Assembly: GCF_001677275.1 (NCBI RefSeq)
Contig: NZ_CP016178.1
Location: 1,240,001-1,304,000 of the forward strand
Length of the DNA: 64,000 bases
Source: Vibrio breoganii
GTDB lineage: Bacteria; Pseudomonadota; Gammaproteobacteria; Enterobacterales; Vibrionaceae
Reading direction: 5' to 3'
A program made the translations under genes and the position numbers. Shown here in pieces: positions 1 through 8,321 of this stretch. Each line of letters opens with the position of its first letter. The stretch's first letter is position 1. The notes beneath the pieces were generated by a model. That model saw nothing but the letters and a program-made list of their open reading frames with translations. It searched no databases and had not been told where the DNA came from.

Positions 1-315
1 TGCTATTTTAGAAAGTGCGCCCGCACCATCTACGTTCATCACAGATGAAACCATAGCCACAAATACCAATGGGATAACGATCATTTGTAGGAGCTTGATA
101 TAGCCTTTACCAAACACAGAGATGAACTCGCCAAAGCTCGCCACTGCACTGTGATCAACACCAAGAGATAGCTGAATCACACCACCAAATAAAAGACCTC
201 CCACCAATGCACTGAGTACGCGGTAGTTAAATGTTTTCTTTTGCTTTTTAAAATTGGACAGTACTGCGTAAAAACCTAAAAACAGTACGGAAAGTACAAT
301 AAATTGGAAACTCAT
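1..315 (-). CDS. tcyP: L-cystine / dicarboxylate-type sodium symporter, N-terminal part (TcyP-like), cut by window edge
   Basis: The first 105 residues are visible, read from an ATG at 315 to the left edge. They begin MSFQFIVLSVLFLGFYAVL, a first membrane helix, and contain the stretch GYIKLLQMIVIPLVF. That stretch is typical of the dicarboxylate/amino acid:cation symporter family and closely resembles TcyP/YdjN, the L-cystine importer of the inner membrane. The gene lies 24 bp downstream of ridA on the same strand, so it is the last visible gene of a three-gene operon. Assignment to cystine rather than another acidic substrate is an inference from the remembered TcyP N-terminus; the substrate-binding C-terminal half is outside the window. 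Confidence 0.75.
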   Translation of the reverse strand, partial: MSFQFIVLSVLFLGFYAVLSNFKKQKKTFNYRVLSALVGGLLFGGVIQLSLGVDHSAVASFGEFISVFGKGYIKLLQMIVIPLVFVAMVSSVMNVDGAGALSKIA

Positions 316-339
316 AATTAAATCCTATTTAGGCTTTCG

Positions 340-723
340 CTATTTGCGATGGGCAATAGCTTCGACTTCGACAAGTGCATCTTTAGGTAAGCGAGCTGCT
401 TCTACACAAGAGCGCGCCGGTGGGTTATCTGTGCCAAATACTTCGGTATACACTTCATTAAATGCAGCAAAATTCTCCATATCAGACAGAAAACAGGTGG
501 TTTTTAAAACGGTCTCTAGACTGGCCCCACCGGCTTCTAATACTTCTTTTAGATTTAATAACGACTGTCTTGCTTGCTCTTTGATGCCGCCTTCAACAAA
601 CGCCATAGTTTCTGGGTCTAGAGGTAATTGACCCGAAGTCAGTACTAACTCGGAATAAGCAGTACCTTGGGCATAAGGTCCGATTGCAGCTGGAGCATTA
701 GGGGTTGAGATAAGTTGTTTCAC
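340..723 (-). CDS. ridA: RidA family reactive intermediate (enamine/imine) deaminase
   Basis: This 127-residue protein has the length and sequence of the Rid/YjgF/UK114 family. It contains the N-terminal APAAIGPYAQG block, the SGQLPLDPET strand, and the C-terminal PPARSCVEAARLPKDALVEVE block with the conserved arginine that binds the substrate carboxylate. RidA proteins are cytosolic trimers that hydrolyse 2-aminoacrylate and related enamines released by PLP enzymes acting on serine, cysteine or threonine. It sits between the regulator (gap 9 bp) and the cystine-type symporter. This fits protection against 2-aminoacrylate formed during cysteine breakdown, which is an inference from context. 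Confidence 0.92.
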   Translation of the reverse strand: MKQLISTPNAPAAIGPYAQGTAYSELVLTSGQLPLDPETMAFVEGGIKEQARQSLLNLKEVLEAGGASLETVLKTTCFLSDMENFAAFNEVYTEVFGTDNPPARSCVEAARLPKDALVEVEAIAHRK

Positions 724-732
724 GACTTTTCC

Positions 733-1416
733 TTAATTTAAAATTTCAGTTGTTTCTGATTTGAATTCTCTGAGGAACTTATAGATTGCCTGACGAGTGA
801 TCCCTAGCTTCTCTGCCACTTGTGTTGTGGTCTCTTTCAGCTCAAAAATCCCATTATCAAACAGGTGTTTGGTAATCGCTTTATTACGTCCTTTTGGAGT
901 CACACTCGGGTCGCCATCCACTTCATGAATCGCCTGCTCAAGTGCTTGATAAATCACATCACCTGCAGAGGTGCTGAAATGTTCGTTCTCCAAGAAGTTG
1001 CTCACTGACACATCAGGCATCAGTGTTTTCATGATCTCTGGGAAAGGGTGAGACAAGTTCATGTTGATACACAACATGCCAATCGCTTTGCCATTCTCAC
1101 CGGCCAACACGCATGTGGTTGATTTCATCATTGCGCCATCACTACTCTTAGTGAAATAACATTTCGGTGAAACCTCTCCTGTTCGCTCAAACTCGCTCCA
1201 CATGCGCAGACCAAGGTCGGTTATTGGGGAACCGATTTCACGCCCGGTATGATGCCCATTGACGATTTTTACTACTGAGTTTTCGAGGCTCTCAAAAGAG
1301 TGAATCAATACTTCGCAATGTGGCCCAATTAAATCCGCAATAGTGTCTGCAATGCGAAAATAGTGTTGAAGGCTTTTCTTGTCTTCTTTTGTAAACTTAA
1401 CTTGTTGTACGCTCAT
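733..1416 (-). CDS. YheO/DauR-like transcriptional regulator (PAS-like domain plus C-terminal HTH)
   Basis: The 227-residue product has an N-terminal YheO-type PAS-like sensor domain (roughly residues 15-125, including GPHCEVLIHS and the PITDLGLRMW stretch). A C-terminal helix-turn-helix of the DauR type follows (roughly 180-222; TTTQVAEKLGITRQAIYKFL). An in-frame GTG lies one codon earlier at 1419, but the ATG at 1416 is preferred. The family includes DauR, a repressor of D-arginine catabolism in Pseudomonas. Here the gene heads an operon with ridA and a cystine-type transporter, so it probably controls that operon in response to a small amino-acid-related ligand (inference). Confidence 0.85.
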   Translation of the reverse strand: MSVQQVKFTKEDKKSLQHYFRIADTIADLIGPHCEVLIHSFESLENSVVKIVNGHHTGREIGSPITDLGLRMWSEFERTGEVSPKCYFTKSSDGAMMKSTTCVLAGENGKAIGMLCINMNLSHPFPEIMKTLMPDVSVSNFLENEHFSTSAGDVIYQALEQAIHEVDGDPSVTPKGRNKAITKHLFDNGIFELKETTTQVAEKLGITRQAIYKFLREFKSETTEILN

Positions 1417-1861
1417 CACTTAGGTTTACTTCTATTAACTCGGTAGGCACAGAATACTCCTATAGGGGTAGATGACAAAATCACACCAAAACACATTAAC
1501 TAGTTGTTTTTAAACAGATTTACTGATTTTATAGATTTAGATCAAAAAATATTAGAGAACCACATCACACTAAAGTGGTAGTTTGAGTTTAATTTTATTA
1601 ACTGCGTCAAGGTTTAAAAATGTAAACTTAAATTCCACCACCGGACTGACACAAAATAAACGAGATCTTGCTCAACATTGGCGAAAAATGGAGCTATAAA
1701 AGATGGATTTAAAGACTAAAGAATTGAGGATGAAGGCTCATTCACCGCTGGTTAATTACTAGTATCTTTAACGGAAAAATAACTTTCAAAGTCATATTGT
1801 TAGATAGATTTCGCCTAGAATAAGCAATGTGGCTATTTTAGAGATAAGGAATTTCAAGGGA
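1417..1861. other. Intergenic region between divergent genes
   Basis: This AT-rich spacer separates the regulator operon (minus) from the unknown membrane protein (plus) and must hold both promoters. A 19-codon reading frame starting at ATG 1703 is preceded by a purine-rich stretch but has no recognisable product. No clear operator, riboswitch or terminator was recognised. Confidence 0.5.
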
Positions 1862-2959
1862 ATGATTAAACGACCGCTAGCCTATGTAGGTATTACCGCA
1901 CTCGTTTGCTCTGGTGTGGCGGTTTATTATTTTCAACAAACCACCTCTTCTGATACCTATCGTAGCGCAGCCAACACCGTAAAACAGACCTATGAGCAGG
2001 AACTATTCACCCTCTCGCCCTATAAGCAAGGTCATTTTGGCTTACGCATGTTCCGACAAACGCTAGATCCTAAGTACCTAGTCGTGATTGAAGAAGACAT
2101 CGGCATCATGTCCATCAGACTGAACCAACTCTCTGCCGACCTTCACTCCAAGCAAACCATGAATCAATACGCCGAGCAGCGCCTAACGCAATATCAGCAA
2201 GGTAAAGATGAGCGCAGTAAAAGACGACTGGTCGCCACAAAGGACAAGCCAGAATACTTTTATCTAGGCTTAGATCTACTGAGATATATGGCTCGAGTCG
2301 ATGACTATGGTCTAAAGCACAAAGACGATAAGAAGCTAAGAAGGCATCTTGAGCAATACCCCTTCGATGAATTGTTTACTGACAAAGCGATGATAAGAGC
2401 ATGGGCAGCTCAACTGGCCAATCAGGTCTATTGGTTGAAGCAATTGGGGATGGGCGATCACGTCACTGAATTTACTCAGGCGCTAAAGGATACCTACCCA
2501 GATCATGAAGATTATCGATTGTCTCTGCAGCAGTATGAAAACAAGCTCTATGGTATGACCCATATTGTGATTGCGGACTCGGGCTACTATCAAAGCCAAG
2601 TCAACGAAGCGGATCATGCTTGGATATACGACTACTTTCGACAAAACATTGAAGACATCATCACCTACACCAAGCAAGATGTTATCGCTGAGGTGGGTCT
2701 CAGTTTCCTACTCGCAGGGCTTGACGATGATCCTGTCGTCTATAAAGCTCGAGAAGCCATCAGACAATCTATCGATGAAACCGCAGGTCGCATCCCCTCG
2801 GTTTCAGGAAACCTCGATTTTAGCTACGGTGAACATCGCAATGTGTTGGCCATAATGCTACTGGACTGGCACTCGCCAAACCCAGGTCCTAATACCTCTA
2901 CCAACCCAGACTTATTTGAATCTGTGCCTTTTGGATTGATGCATAAAAACGCCGATTAA
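1862..2959 (+). CDS. Membrane-anchored protein of unknown function (possibly DUF3541 family)
   Basis: The reading frame is open from a GTG at 1829. The ATG at 1862 is a better start because an AAGG lies about 11 bp upstream and translation then begins MIKRPLAYVGITALVCSGVAV, an uncleaved signal anchor or signal peptide. The remaining ~340 residues are hydrophilic, charged and probably periplasmic. Notable blocks are YGMTHIVIADSGYYQ (about residue 225) and EHRNVLAIMLLDW near the C-terminus. I associate these with the Vibrio DUF3541 family, though only from memory. No catalytic motif was recognised. The gene stands alone, 168 bp before a lipoprotein gene. Confidence 0.6.
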   Translation: MIKRPLAYVGITALVCSGVAVYYFQQTTSSDTYRSAANTVKQTYEQELFTLSPYKQGHFGLRMFRQTLDPKYLVVIEEDIGIMSIRLNQLSADLHSKQTMNQYAEQRLTQYQQGKDERSKRRLVATKDKPEYFYLGLDLLRYMARVDDYGLKHKDDKKLRRHLEQYPFDELFTDKAMIRAWAAQLANQVYWLKQLGMGDHVTEFTQALKDTYPDHEDYRLSLQQYENKLYGMTHIVIADSGYYQSQVNEADHAWIYDYFRQNIEDIITYTKQDVIAEVGLSFLLAGLDDDPVVYKAREAIRQSIDETAGRIPSVSGNLDFSYGEHRNVLAIMLLDWHSPNPGPNTSTNPDLFESVPFGLMHKNAD

Positions 2960-3127
2960 CCCTTCCCTTGCGCACTTCAAACCGCCTTATGATAAGCACT
3001 GCTTATTAACGATAGTTGTTTCATGAATTAGTCGTTGCTGCTTGCCGTTGTTATAAATACGCCAGAAAAAGTATCGAGCAAGGTTACTACAGGCTTTGCT
3101 CTGAACTCGCATCATAAGGTAAGCACA

Positions 3128-3898
3128 ATGAAACATTTACTGCCGATTGCTCTGGTAACCTTTTTAATAGGTTGTAACTCCTCTAGCAATGACAACGCCT
3201 CTCAGCAATTACCGCCATCGCATCTTCCAGATGTAACTGCTCCTGAGCGTCCTAACCCTGGCGCAGGTGAGCCTGGACATTTACCGGGTGATTTAATCCC
3301 AGATAGATTGCCAATCGATTGGTACATAGAAGCGTCGGCTCGTTACGGAATGGCCGTGGAAGACCTAGATGCGGTATGTCGCTACACCGGCGAGCATCCA
3401 CAAATGGCCATTCATGTATCCTGCGTGTGGGAAAATGAAGAACTGACTATCGTGCATTTTGTGTCACGCCATACCAGCGAACTTGAAATGCTCTATGAGC
3501 ACGCGTTTATCTGGGTGATCAATGATAAGCAAATCGACAATGGCTATATCTGGCCTATGGTCAATCACAATGCAGTGGGCTTAGCGGATAAACACCTTAG
3601 CACTCAAGGTGATAGTGTAAGCTTTAACATCGCCACGCACTGCGCCAACGATGAATGCATTAACATCAAGCACACACTGACACACCAATTGGACGGCCAT
3701 CAAATCCTATCCAATGGTATACCGTACGATCTGGTCACTGACTTTGATATGGATACCTACAAGGATTCAGAGAGATTCTATTTCCGTGCAGATTTCACCG
3801 ACCTAAATACAGGCGCTAAGCACAACAATACGTTGCATCTTTTGGATGACTTCCCGGCGCTGATGTACAAGGTTTTGGCTCCAGCGTTTGGATATTAA
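3128..3898 (+). CDS. Lipoprotein of unknown function
   Basis: The true start is the ATG at 3128, preceded by AAGG, giving a 256-residue protein. It opens MKHLLPIALVTFLIGC, a type II signal peptide with lipobox LIGC and acylated Cys16. A low-complexity linker rich in Pro, Ser and Asn follows, including PDVTAPERPNPGAGEPG. It leads into a ~190-residue globular domain with four or more cysteines (for example VCRYTG, HVSCVWE, THCANDECI), which suggests disulfides in the periplasm. I do not recognise the domain. The in-frame extension up to 3035 has no ribosome binding site and is unlikely to be translated. Confidence 0.7.
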   Translation: MKHLLPIALVTFLIGCNSSSNDNASQQLPPSHLPDVTAPERPNPGAGEPGHLPGDLIPDRLPIDWYIEASARYGMAVEDLDAVCRYTGEHPQMAIHVSCVWENEELTIVHFVSRHTSELEMLYEHAFIWVINDKQIDNGYIWPMVNHNAVGLADKHLSTQGDSVSFNIATHCANDECINIKHTLTHQLDGHQILSNGIPYDLVTDFDMDTYKDSERFYFRADFTDLNTGAKHNNTLHLLDDFPALMYKVLAPAFGY

Positions 3899-3901
3899 TG
3901 G

Positions 3902-3948
3902 CTAGCCTCTAGCCTCTAGCTTCTAGCTTCTAGCTTCTAGCTTCTAGC
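3902..3948. repeat. Heptamer tandem repeat (CTAGCYT)n
   Basis: About 6.7 copies of a 7-bp unit lie immediately after the lipoprotein stop codon: two CTAGCCT units, then CTAGCTT units, ending CTAGC. Read as TTCTAGC, it resembles the TTCTAGG heptamer of the array at 58966-59142. It is intergenic and does not alter any reading frame seen here. Confidence 0.9.
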
Positions 3949-3950
3949 AA

Positions 3951-3988
3951 AAAAGAGTGGAAGGCCAATAGGCTTCCACTCTTTTTTT
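3951..3988. terminator. Bidirectional Rho-independent terminator
   Basis: The arms GAGTGGAAG (3955-3963) and CTTCCACTC (3973-3981) form a hairpin. An A-run lies on the left and a T-run on the right, so it can stop the lipoprotein transcript (plus) and the FAH-fold gene transcript (minus), which converge here. Confidence 0.9.
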
Positions 3989-3990
3989 GT

Positions 3991-4797
3991 TTAAAACTGG
4001 ATCTTGTTGCTGAGCTCTCCCACCCCTTCAATTGATACCGAAACAACATCATTGTTTTTCAGTGCCTTGGTACGGCCTGGGGTGCCCATATAAATGAGGT
4101 CTCCCGGCTTTAGCGTAAAGTACTGGCTTAAGTAGCTCACCACCTTAGCGGGGCTGTGAATCATGTTTTTGGTGGACTCTTGTTGTACCACCTTGCCATT
4201 CAAGCGTGTAGTAAGAATGACATTGTTGTAATCCACTCCACGGGTAATGGTGGCTCCTATTGGGCCAAATCCATCTGCCGCTTTTGACCGTAGCCATTGC
4301 AAGTCTCTGCCTTGCCAACCTCGCTCGGTAATATCGTTACCCACTGTCACACCAAAGATGGCATCACTGGCTTCGCTTTCCGTTACGTAGCGAATCTCTT
4401 TGCCTATGACCAAGACAAGCTCTCCTTCAAAGTGCACATTGCTGGCTCCTTTGGGCACCATGACGGGTTCGCCAGACAGCACTAAAGAAGAAGGGAGCTT
4501 GAGAAACAGTGGTGGTGGTTTGTTTGAGGGCGACGATAAATGGCTCGCAAAATTCATCCCCACCGCGAACACTTTCTCAGGCTCGACCGGCAGAAGTAAT
4601 TTCACGTCACTTTGTTTGATAGCTTGCGTCGAGAGGGTGAATTGACCGAAAAGGTCACCCTCGACGGAGTAGATGGTTTGTTCTTTTAGCTGTCCATAGC
4701 CCGTTTGCCCTTGATATTCATATCGAACAAACTGCTCACTCGCGGCAAAGGTGGTTGCAGCGAAACACAGTCCGCTGATCAATAAAATCCATTTCAT
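3991..4797 (-). CDS. Exported fumarylacetoacetate hydrolase (FAH) family protein
   Basis: The start at 4797 is chosen because AGGAGGG lies 5 bp upstream; the open frame to 4830 lacks such a site. The 268-residue product begins MKWILLISGLCFAATTFA followed by AS, a classical Sec signal peptide with a likely cut after FA. The rest is an FAH-type C-C lyase/hydrolase domain. Visible are the metal-binding E-x-E in HFEGELVLVIGK, the NDITERGWQ block that carries the third acidic ligand, and the GDLIYMGTPGRT block near the end. Family members cleave or decarboxylate beta-keto acids or acylpyruvates in the cytosol. A periplasmic address is unusual, and the substrate is unknown. It converges on the lipoprotein gene. 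Confidence 0.85.
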   Translation of the reverse strand: MKWILLISGLCFAATTFAASEQFVRYEYQGQTGYGQLKEQTIYSVEGDLFGQFTLSTQAIKQSDVKLLLPVEPEKVFAVGMNFASHLSSPSNKPPPLFLKLPSSLVLSGEPVMVPKGASNVHFEGELVLVIGKEIRYVTESEASDAIFGVTVGNDITERGWQGRDLQWLRSKAADGFGPIGATITRGVDYNNVILTTRLNGKVVQQESTKNMIHSPAKVVSYLSQYFTLKPGDLIYMGTPGRTKALKNNDVVSVSIEGVGELSNKIQF

Positions 4798-4854
4798 AAA
4801 TACCCTCCTGAAGACGTTAACTTTACGCAAAAGCTAAGAGTCTCGATCATAGTT

Positions 4855-4900
4855 GAGTATTTAATTGGCGGAGGAGTATTTAATTGGCGGAGGAGTATTC
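4855..4900. repeat. Short direct repeat, 19-bp period
   Basis: GAGTATTTAATTGGCGGA occurs at 4855 and again at 4874, and a third partial copy (GGAGTATT) begins at about 4892. The array overlaps the last codons of the small membrane protein gene and looks like a recent local duplication. Confidence 0.8.
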
Positions 4901-5083
4901 TCCTACTAATACCGTTATAGGGGTTTCGTCTATCAATTCGTTGACATCACCAAACGCGAGAATGGTTTGGTTTAGGTCGTAAGATAAATAGAAGAATGCA
5001 CTTATTATAAGCAGGGCAGCGAGTAATATCCCTATTCCTTGCTTCAGCACAAAAGTGAAGCCTGTTTCATAACGCATAAGCAT
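4880..5083 (-). CDS. Small single-pass membrane protein, unknown
   Basis: The 67-residue frame starts with ATG at 5083 behind AAGGATTGAG, a good ribosome binding site. The protein has a central hydrophobic helix (about residues 13-35; LKQGIGILLAALLIISAFFYLSYDL) and a short polar tail. No domain was recognised. It lies upstream of the FAH-fold gene on the same strand but about 80 bp away. The stop codon sits in the 19-bp direct repeat, so the C-terminus may vary between strains. It could be spurious. Confidence 0.45.
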   Translation of the reverse strand: MLMRYETGFTFVLKQGIGILLAALLIISAFFYLSYDLNQTILAFGDVNELIDETPITVLVGEYSSAN

Positions 5084-5280
5084 CTCAATCCTTTGAATTT
5101 GCTAATGAATACACGTTTGATCTTAAGCGTTTTTGTGTTGAAGGATTAGCGATGAAAAACGGTTTTGTGAGATTTGAGATGAGCTTGAGTCAAAACTGAA
5201 GGCACGGTCACGATCGGTACATCAAACAAGCCAGTTTGCGTGATCTGGGTATATGCAAACTGGCCTATAAGTCCAAGATA

Positions 5281-6165
5281 TTAATTTGCTTCACTACCTT
5301 GTTGCAGGGTAAATGTTGTTTGCGGATCGATCTGAGAGAACAGTTTCTCTACCTGTTTTATGGCATCAATAGAGGTACTCGATTTACGATAACTCAGGTA
5401 AACAGGGCGTTTCCACTCTTCTATACCTTTCACCAAATGCAGTTGGCCCGCGGTTACAAACGGTTCTACCACTGATTTAGGTAAATAAGCCGTGCCGCCT
5501 TTCTCCAAAATGAAATCCAACGCGATTCGGCCTGTAGAGGTTCTCAAAAAAGGTGCTGGCGTTTTAGGATGACGCTCCGCGTGCTCTGAGGCGAAGCGAG
5601 TCCCCCAGTCCACATACACATAACCTTGAGAAAAAGCTGCTTCCGCAGAATTTGGTGAGGTAGAGACAAGCATTAGCTCTAAATCCGCAACCTTGGTACT
5701 AAACAGTTCATCTGACTTTAATGGGTCAAAGACGAAGGCAATATCTAGGGTACGTTCCAGTAAGTTTCGGTTTAGCTGCTCCCGCGACAGTGACTCCGCA
5801 ATAAAGCCATATCCGGTAAATGAGTCGGTTATGACGCTCAAGCCATTTTGCAAGTAGGCGTCCCAAATGTTGGGCGTACCCGCAAGTGTTAACTGTAATG
5901 CCTTACCACTGTCCAAAGAGAGCTCAAACTTCGCTTGTTGTAGGGTGTTTACCATAACCTCGGCATACCCGATCAAGCGCTCCCCTGCACTGGTTAACTT
6001 AATGGCATTACGATCTCGAATAAACAGCGTGGTATCAAAATACGATTCAAGCTGCTTTATCCGAGCGCTCACGGCAGCCTGAGTAATATAAAGATTCTCA
6101 GATGCACGACCAAAGTGCCTCTCTTTAGCCACTTCTAAAAAGGTTTTAAATACCTTTACATCCAT
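5281..6165 (-). CDS. LysR-family transcriptional regulator, HdfR-like
   Basis: This 294-residue LysR-type regulator has an N-terminal winged HTH (MDVKVFKTFLEVAKERHFGRASENLYITQAAVSARIKQLE) and a C-terminal periplasmic-binding-like effector domain (about 90-290). The N-terminus matches enterobacterial HdfR, a regulator of flhDC, very closely: KTFLEV, RHFGRA, LYxTQxAVSxRIxQLE and RxRNxIxLTxAGE. The effector domain is more divergent, so the regulon need not be flagellar. It is divergent from the rimK operon, with about 234 bp between the starts. Confidence 0.88.
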   Translation of the reverse strand: MDVKVFKTFLEVAKERHFGRASENLYITQAAVSARIKQLESYFDTTLFIRDRNAIKLTSAGERLIGYAEVMVNTLQQAKFELSLDSGKALQLTLAGTPNIWDAYLQNGLSVITDSFTGYGFIAESLSREQLNRNLLERTLDIAFVFDPLKSDELFSTKVADLELMLVSTSPNSAEAAFSQGYVYVDWGTRFASEHAERHPKTPAPFLRTSTGRIALDFILEKGGTAYLPKSVVEPFVTAGQLHLVKGIEEWKRPVYLSYRKSSTSIDAIKQVEKLFSQIDPQTTFTLQQGSEAN

Positions 6166-6399
6166 AACGTTACTCTCTCATTGGGCCCTTTGTGATTGGG
6201 GCTAGCACCTACTAGGGTGCTGTTGACCTACACAATACCGCTAACAAATAGTCTAAGTACATAGGGTTATGCCGTAAAGTTGAAGTTATTTTCTACGACA
6301 AATATCCCTTATCTTGTCGACAAAAATTATTCGCTTACGTTCACGGGCAGATACGACTACATTGCGCACAAATTAACCGTAACTGTAGGAATCGAAACC

Positions 6400-7305
6400 A
6401 TGCGTATTGCAATCTTATCTCGCAATGAATCTTTGTACTCCACTCGCCGCCTTAAAGAAGCAGGTGAAGCGAGAGGACACCAAGTAGATATTATTGATAC
6501 TTTGCATTGTTATATGGACATTACTAGTAACAGTCCAAAGGTTCGCTACCAAGGTGAAGACCTGCCTCATTACGATGCGGTCATCCCAAGAATTGGTTCT
6601 TCGATTACCTTTTACGGGACAGCAGTGGTTCGTCAATTTGAGATGATGGGAACCTTTGCTGTTAACGAGTCTGTTGCTATCAGTCGTTCTCGCGACAAAT
6701 TGCGTTCATTGCAATTGTTATCACGTAAAGGCATTGGCTTACCGCGCACCGGGTTTGCAAGCAAGCCTGACAATATTCCGGACGTAATTAAGAACGTCGG
6801 TGGTGCTCCAGTGGTCATCAAGCTTCTGGAAGGAACTCAAGGCATTGGCGTTGTATTAGCAGAAACCAACAAGGCCGCAGAAAGCGTTATAGAAGCGTTT
6901 ATGGGCCTAAAAGCGAACATCTTGGTTCAAGAGTTCATTGAAGAAGCTAAAGGCGCTGACATTCGTTGCTTCGTAGTCGGCAACAAAGTAATAGCAGCAA
7001 TGAAACGACAAGCAGGTGAAGGCGAATTCCGCTCGAACTTGCACCGTGGTGGCACAGCGCAGCTTGTACGCTTGACCAAAGAAGAGCGTCAAACGGCAAT
7101 CAATGCCGCTAAAGTGATGGGACTGAATGTGTGTGGTGTAGACATTCTACAATCTAAGAATGGCCCGGTGGTGATGGAAGTTAACTCCTCCCCTGGTCTA
7201 GAAGGCATCGAGAAAGCAACTGAGAAAGACGTTGCGAGCATGATCTTCGACTTTATTGAAAAGAATGCCAAACCAAACGCAAACAAAACGAAAGGAAAAG
7301 GCTGA
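6400..7305 (+). CDS. rimK: Ribosomal protein S6--L-glutamate ligase (ATP-grasp)
   Basis: The ATG at 6400 behind AGGA gives 301 residues starting MRIAILSRNESLYSTRRLKEA, the usual RimK start. The upstream extension to 6280 is not needed. The ATP-grasp fold is clear: GGAPVVIKLLEGTQGIGVVL (about 130-150, nucleotide loop), ILVQEFIEEAKGADIRCFVVG, RSNLHRGGTA, and the metal site VVMEVNSSPGLEGIE. RimK adds glutamates to the C-terminus of ribosomal protein S6 and modulates translation. The stop overlaps the next start by one base (TGATG), so translation is coupled to the aspartoacylase-like gene. Confidence 0.95.
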   Translation: MRIAILSRNESLYSTRRLKEAGEARGHQVDIIDTLHCYMDITSNSPKVRYQGEDLPHYDAVIPRIGSSITFYGTAVVRQFEMMGTFAVNESVAISRSRDKLRSLQLLSRKGIGLPRTGFASKPDNIPDVIKNVGGAPVVIKLLEGTQGIGVVLAETNKAAESVIEAFMGLKANILVQEFIEEAKGADIRCFVVGNKVIAAMKRQAGEGEFRSNLHRGGTAQLVRLTKEERQTAINAAKVMGLNVCGVDILQSKNGPVVMEVNSSPGLEGIEKATEKDVASMIFDFIEKNAKPNANKTKGKG

Positions 7306-8321
7306 TGAGCAAGGCACTTACTATTGCCGGTGTAGATATTCTGCCCGGTGAGCAATGCCAGATTGATGTACCCGTTGCCAAGCTGTATACCGATACAGAA
7401 CTGTCACTACCTGTACACATCCAGCGTGGTAAGCGCCAAGGGCCAACCGTGTTTGTCAGTGCCGCGGTTCATGGTGATGAGCTTAATGGTATTGAAATCA
7501 TCAGGCGCCTTATCTCGGCTAACCTAAATGTCATTCGAGGCACCTTAATCTTGGTGCCTATGGTGAACGTTTATGGGGTGTTGAACCAAAGCCGTTATCT
7601 ACCGGATCGCCGCGACCTCAACCGTAGCTTTCCGGGTTCAGAAAAAGGCTCAATGGCTGCGAGATTAGCGCATACCTTGATGGAGAATATCGTCAAGCAC
7701 TGTGACTACGGCATTGACCTGCATACTGGAGCGATTCATCGCTCCAACTTGCCACAGATCCGTGCTGACCTTAGTGATGCAGAAACAAAAGACCTAGCAG
7801 AAACCTTTGGTGTGCCGGTGCTTCTAAACTCAGTATTGCGAGACGGTTCTTTGCGGGAGGCCGCAACGAGTAACAACACTCGAATCTTACTGTATGAAGC
7901 GGGAGAGGCCCTGCGCTTTGATGATCTATCAATTAACGCAGGTTACCAAGGCGTGCAAAACGTATTGATGAAGCTAGGCTTGATTCGCAAGCGCCGAGTA
8001 AAACGCAAGATTGAGCCATTTATCGCTAACAAAAGCGAATGGCTACGAGCTAGCGGCAGTGGCTTCGTCAACGAGATGTTCGAGCTTGGAGAGCAAGTGA
8101 TTAAAGGCCAAACGTTAGCCGAGATACACTCTCCGCTGGGCGAGTTAATCCAAAAAGTGGTTTCTACACGTTCTGGAATCATTATTGGCAAACAGAACAT
8201 TCCTTTGGTTCAAGAAGGCGATGCGATGTATCACATTGCTTACTTTGGACAAAATGATGATGGTGTTGCAGAGCATATAGAGCTTCTGCAAGACACTTTA
8301 GGTGAAAGTGATAATGGATAG
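7305..8321 (+). CDS. Succinylglutamate desuccinylase / aspartoacylase family Zn hydrolase
   Basis: This 338-residue protein belongs to the AstE/ASPA branch of the M14-like zinc carboxypeptidase fold. The zinc ligands are visible in SAAVHGDELNGIEIIRR (H-x-x-E) and in the later GIDLHTGAIHRSNLPQ histidine. RILLYEAGEALRFDD holds the probable catalytic glutamate. The last ~80 residues form a biotinyl/barrel-sandwich-like domain (GFVNEMFELGEQVIKGQTL ... SGIIIGKQNIPLVQEGDAMYHIAYF). Family enzymes remove acyl groups from amino acids. The gene lies between rimK and rimB with overlaps at both ends (1 bp and 8 bp), so a role in the same modification pathway is likely, but its substrate is unknown. Confidence 0.9.
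   Translation: MSKALTIAGVDILPGEQCQIDVPVAKLYTDTELSLPVHIQRGKRQGPTVFVSAAVHGDELNGIEIIRRLISANLNVIRGTLILVPMVNVYGVLNQSRYLPDRRDLNRSFPGSEKGSMAARLAHTLMENIVKHCDYGIDLHTGAIHRSNLPQIRADLSDAETKDLAETFGVPVLLNSVLRDGSLREAATSNNTRILLYEAGEALRFDDLSINAGYQGVQNVLMKLGLIRKRRVKRKIEPFIANKSEWLRASGSGFVNEMFELGEQVIKGQTLAEIHSPLGELIQKVVSTRSGIIIGKQNIPLVQEGDAMYHIAYFGQNDDGVAEHIELLQDTLGESDNG

Noticed and set aside
1703..1762. 19-codon mini-frame (MDLKTKELRMK start) as a leader peptide
   Set aside because: It has a purine-rich stretch upstream, but there is no run of regulatory codons or terminator/antiterminator structure behind it.
6280..6399. N-terminal extension of RimK
   Set aside because: RimK proteins begin at MRIAILSRN, and the ATG at 6400 has its own ribosome binding site; the extension has no support.
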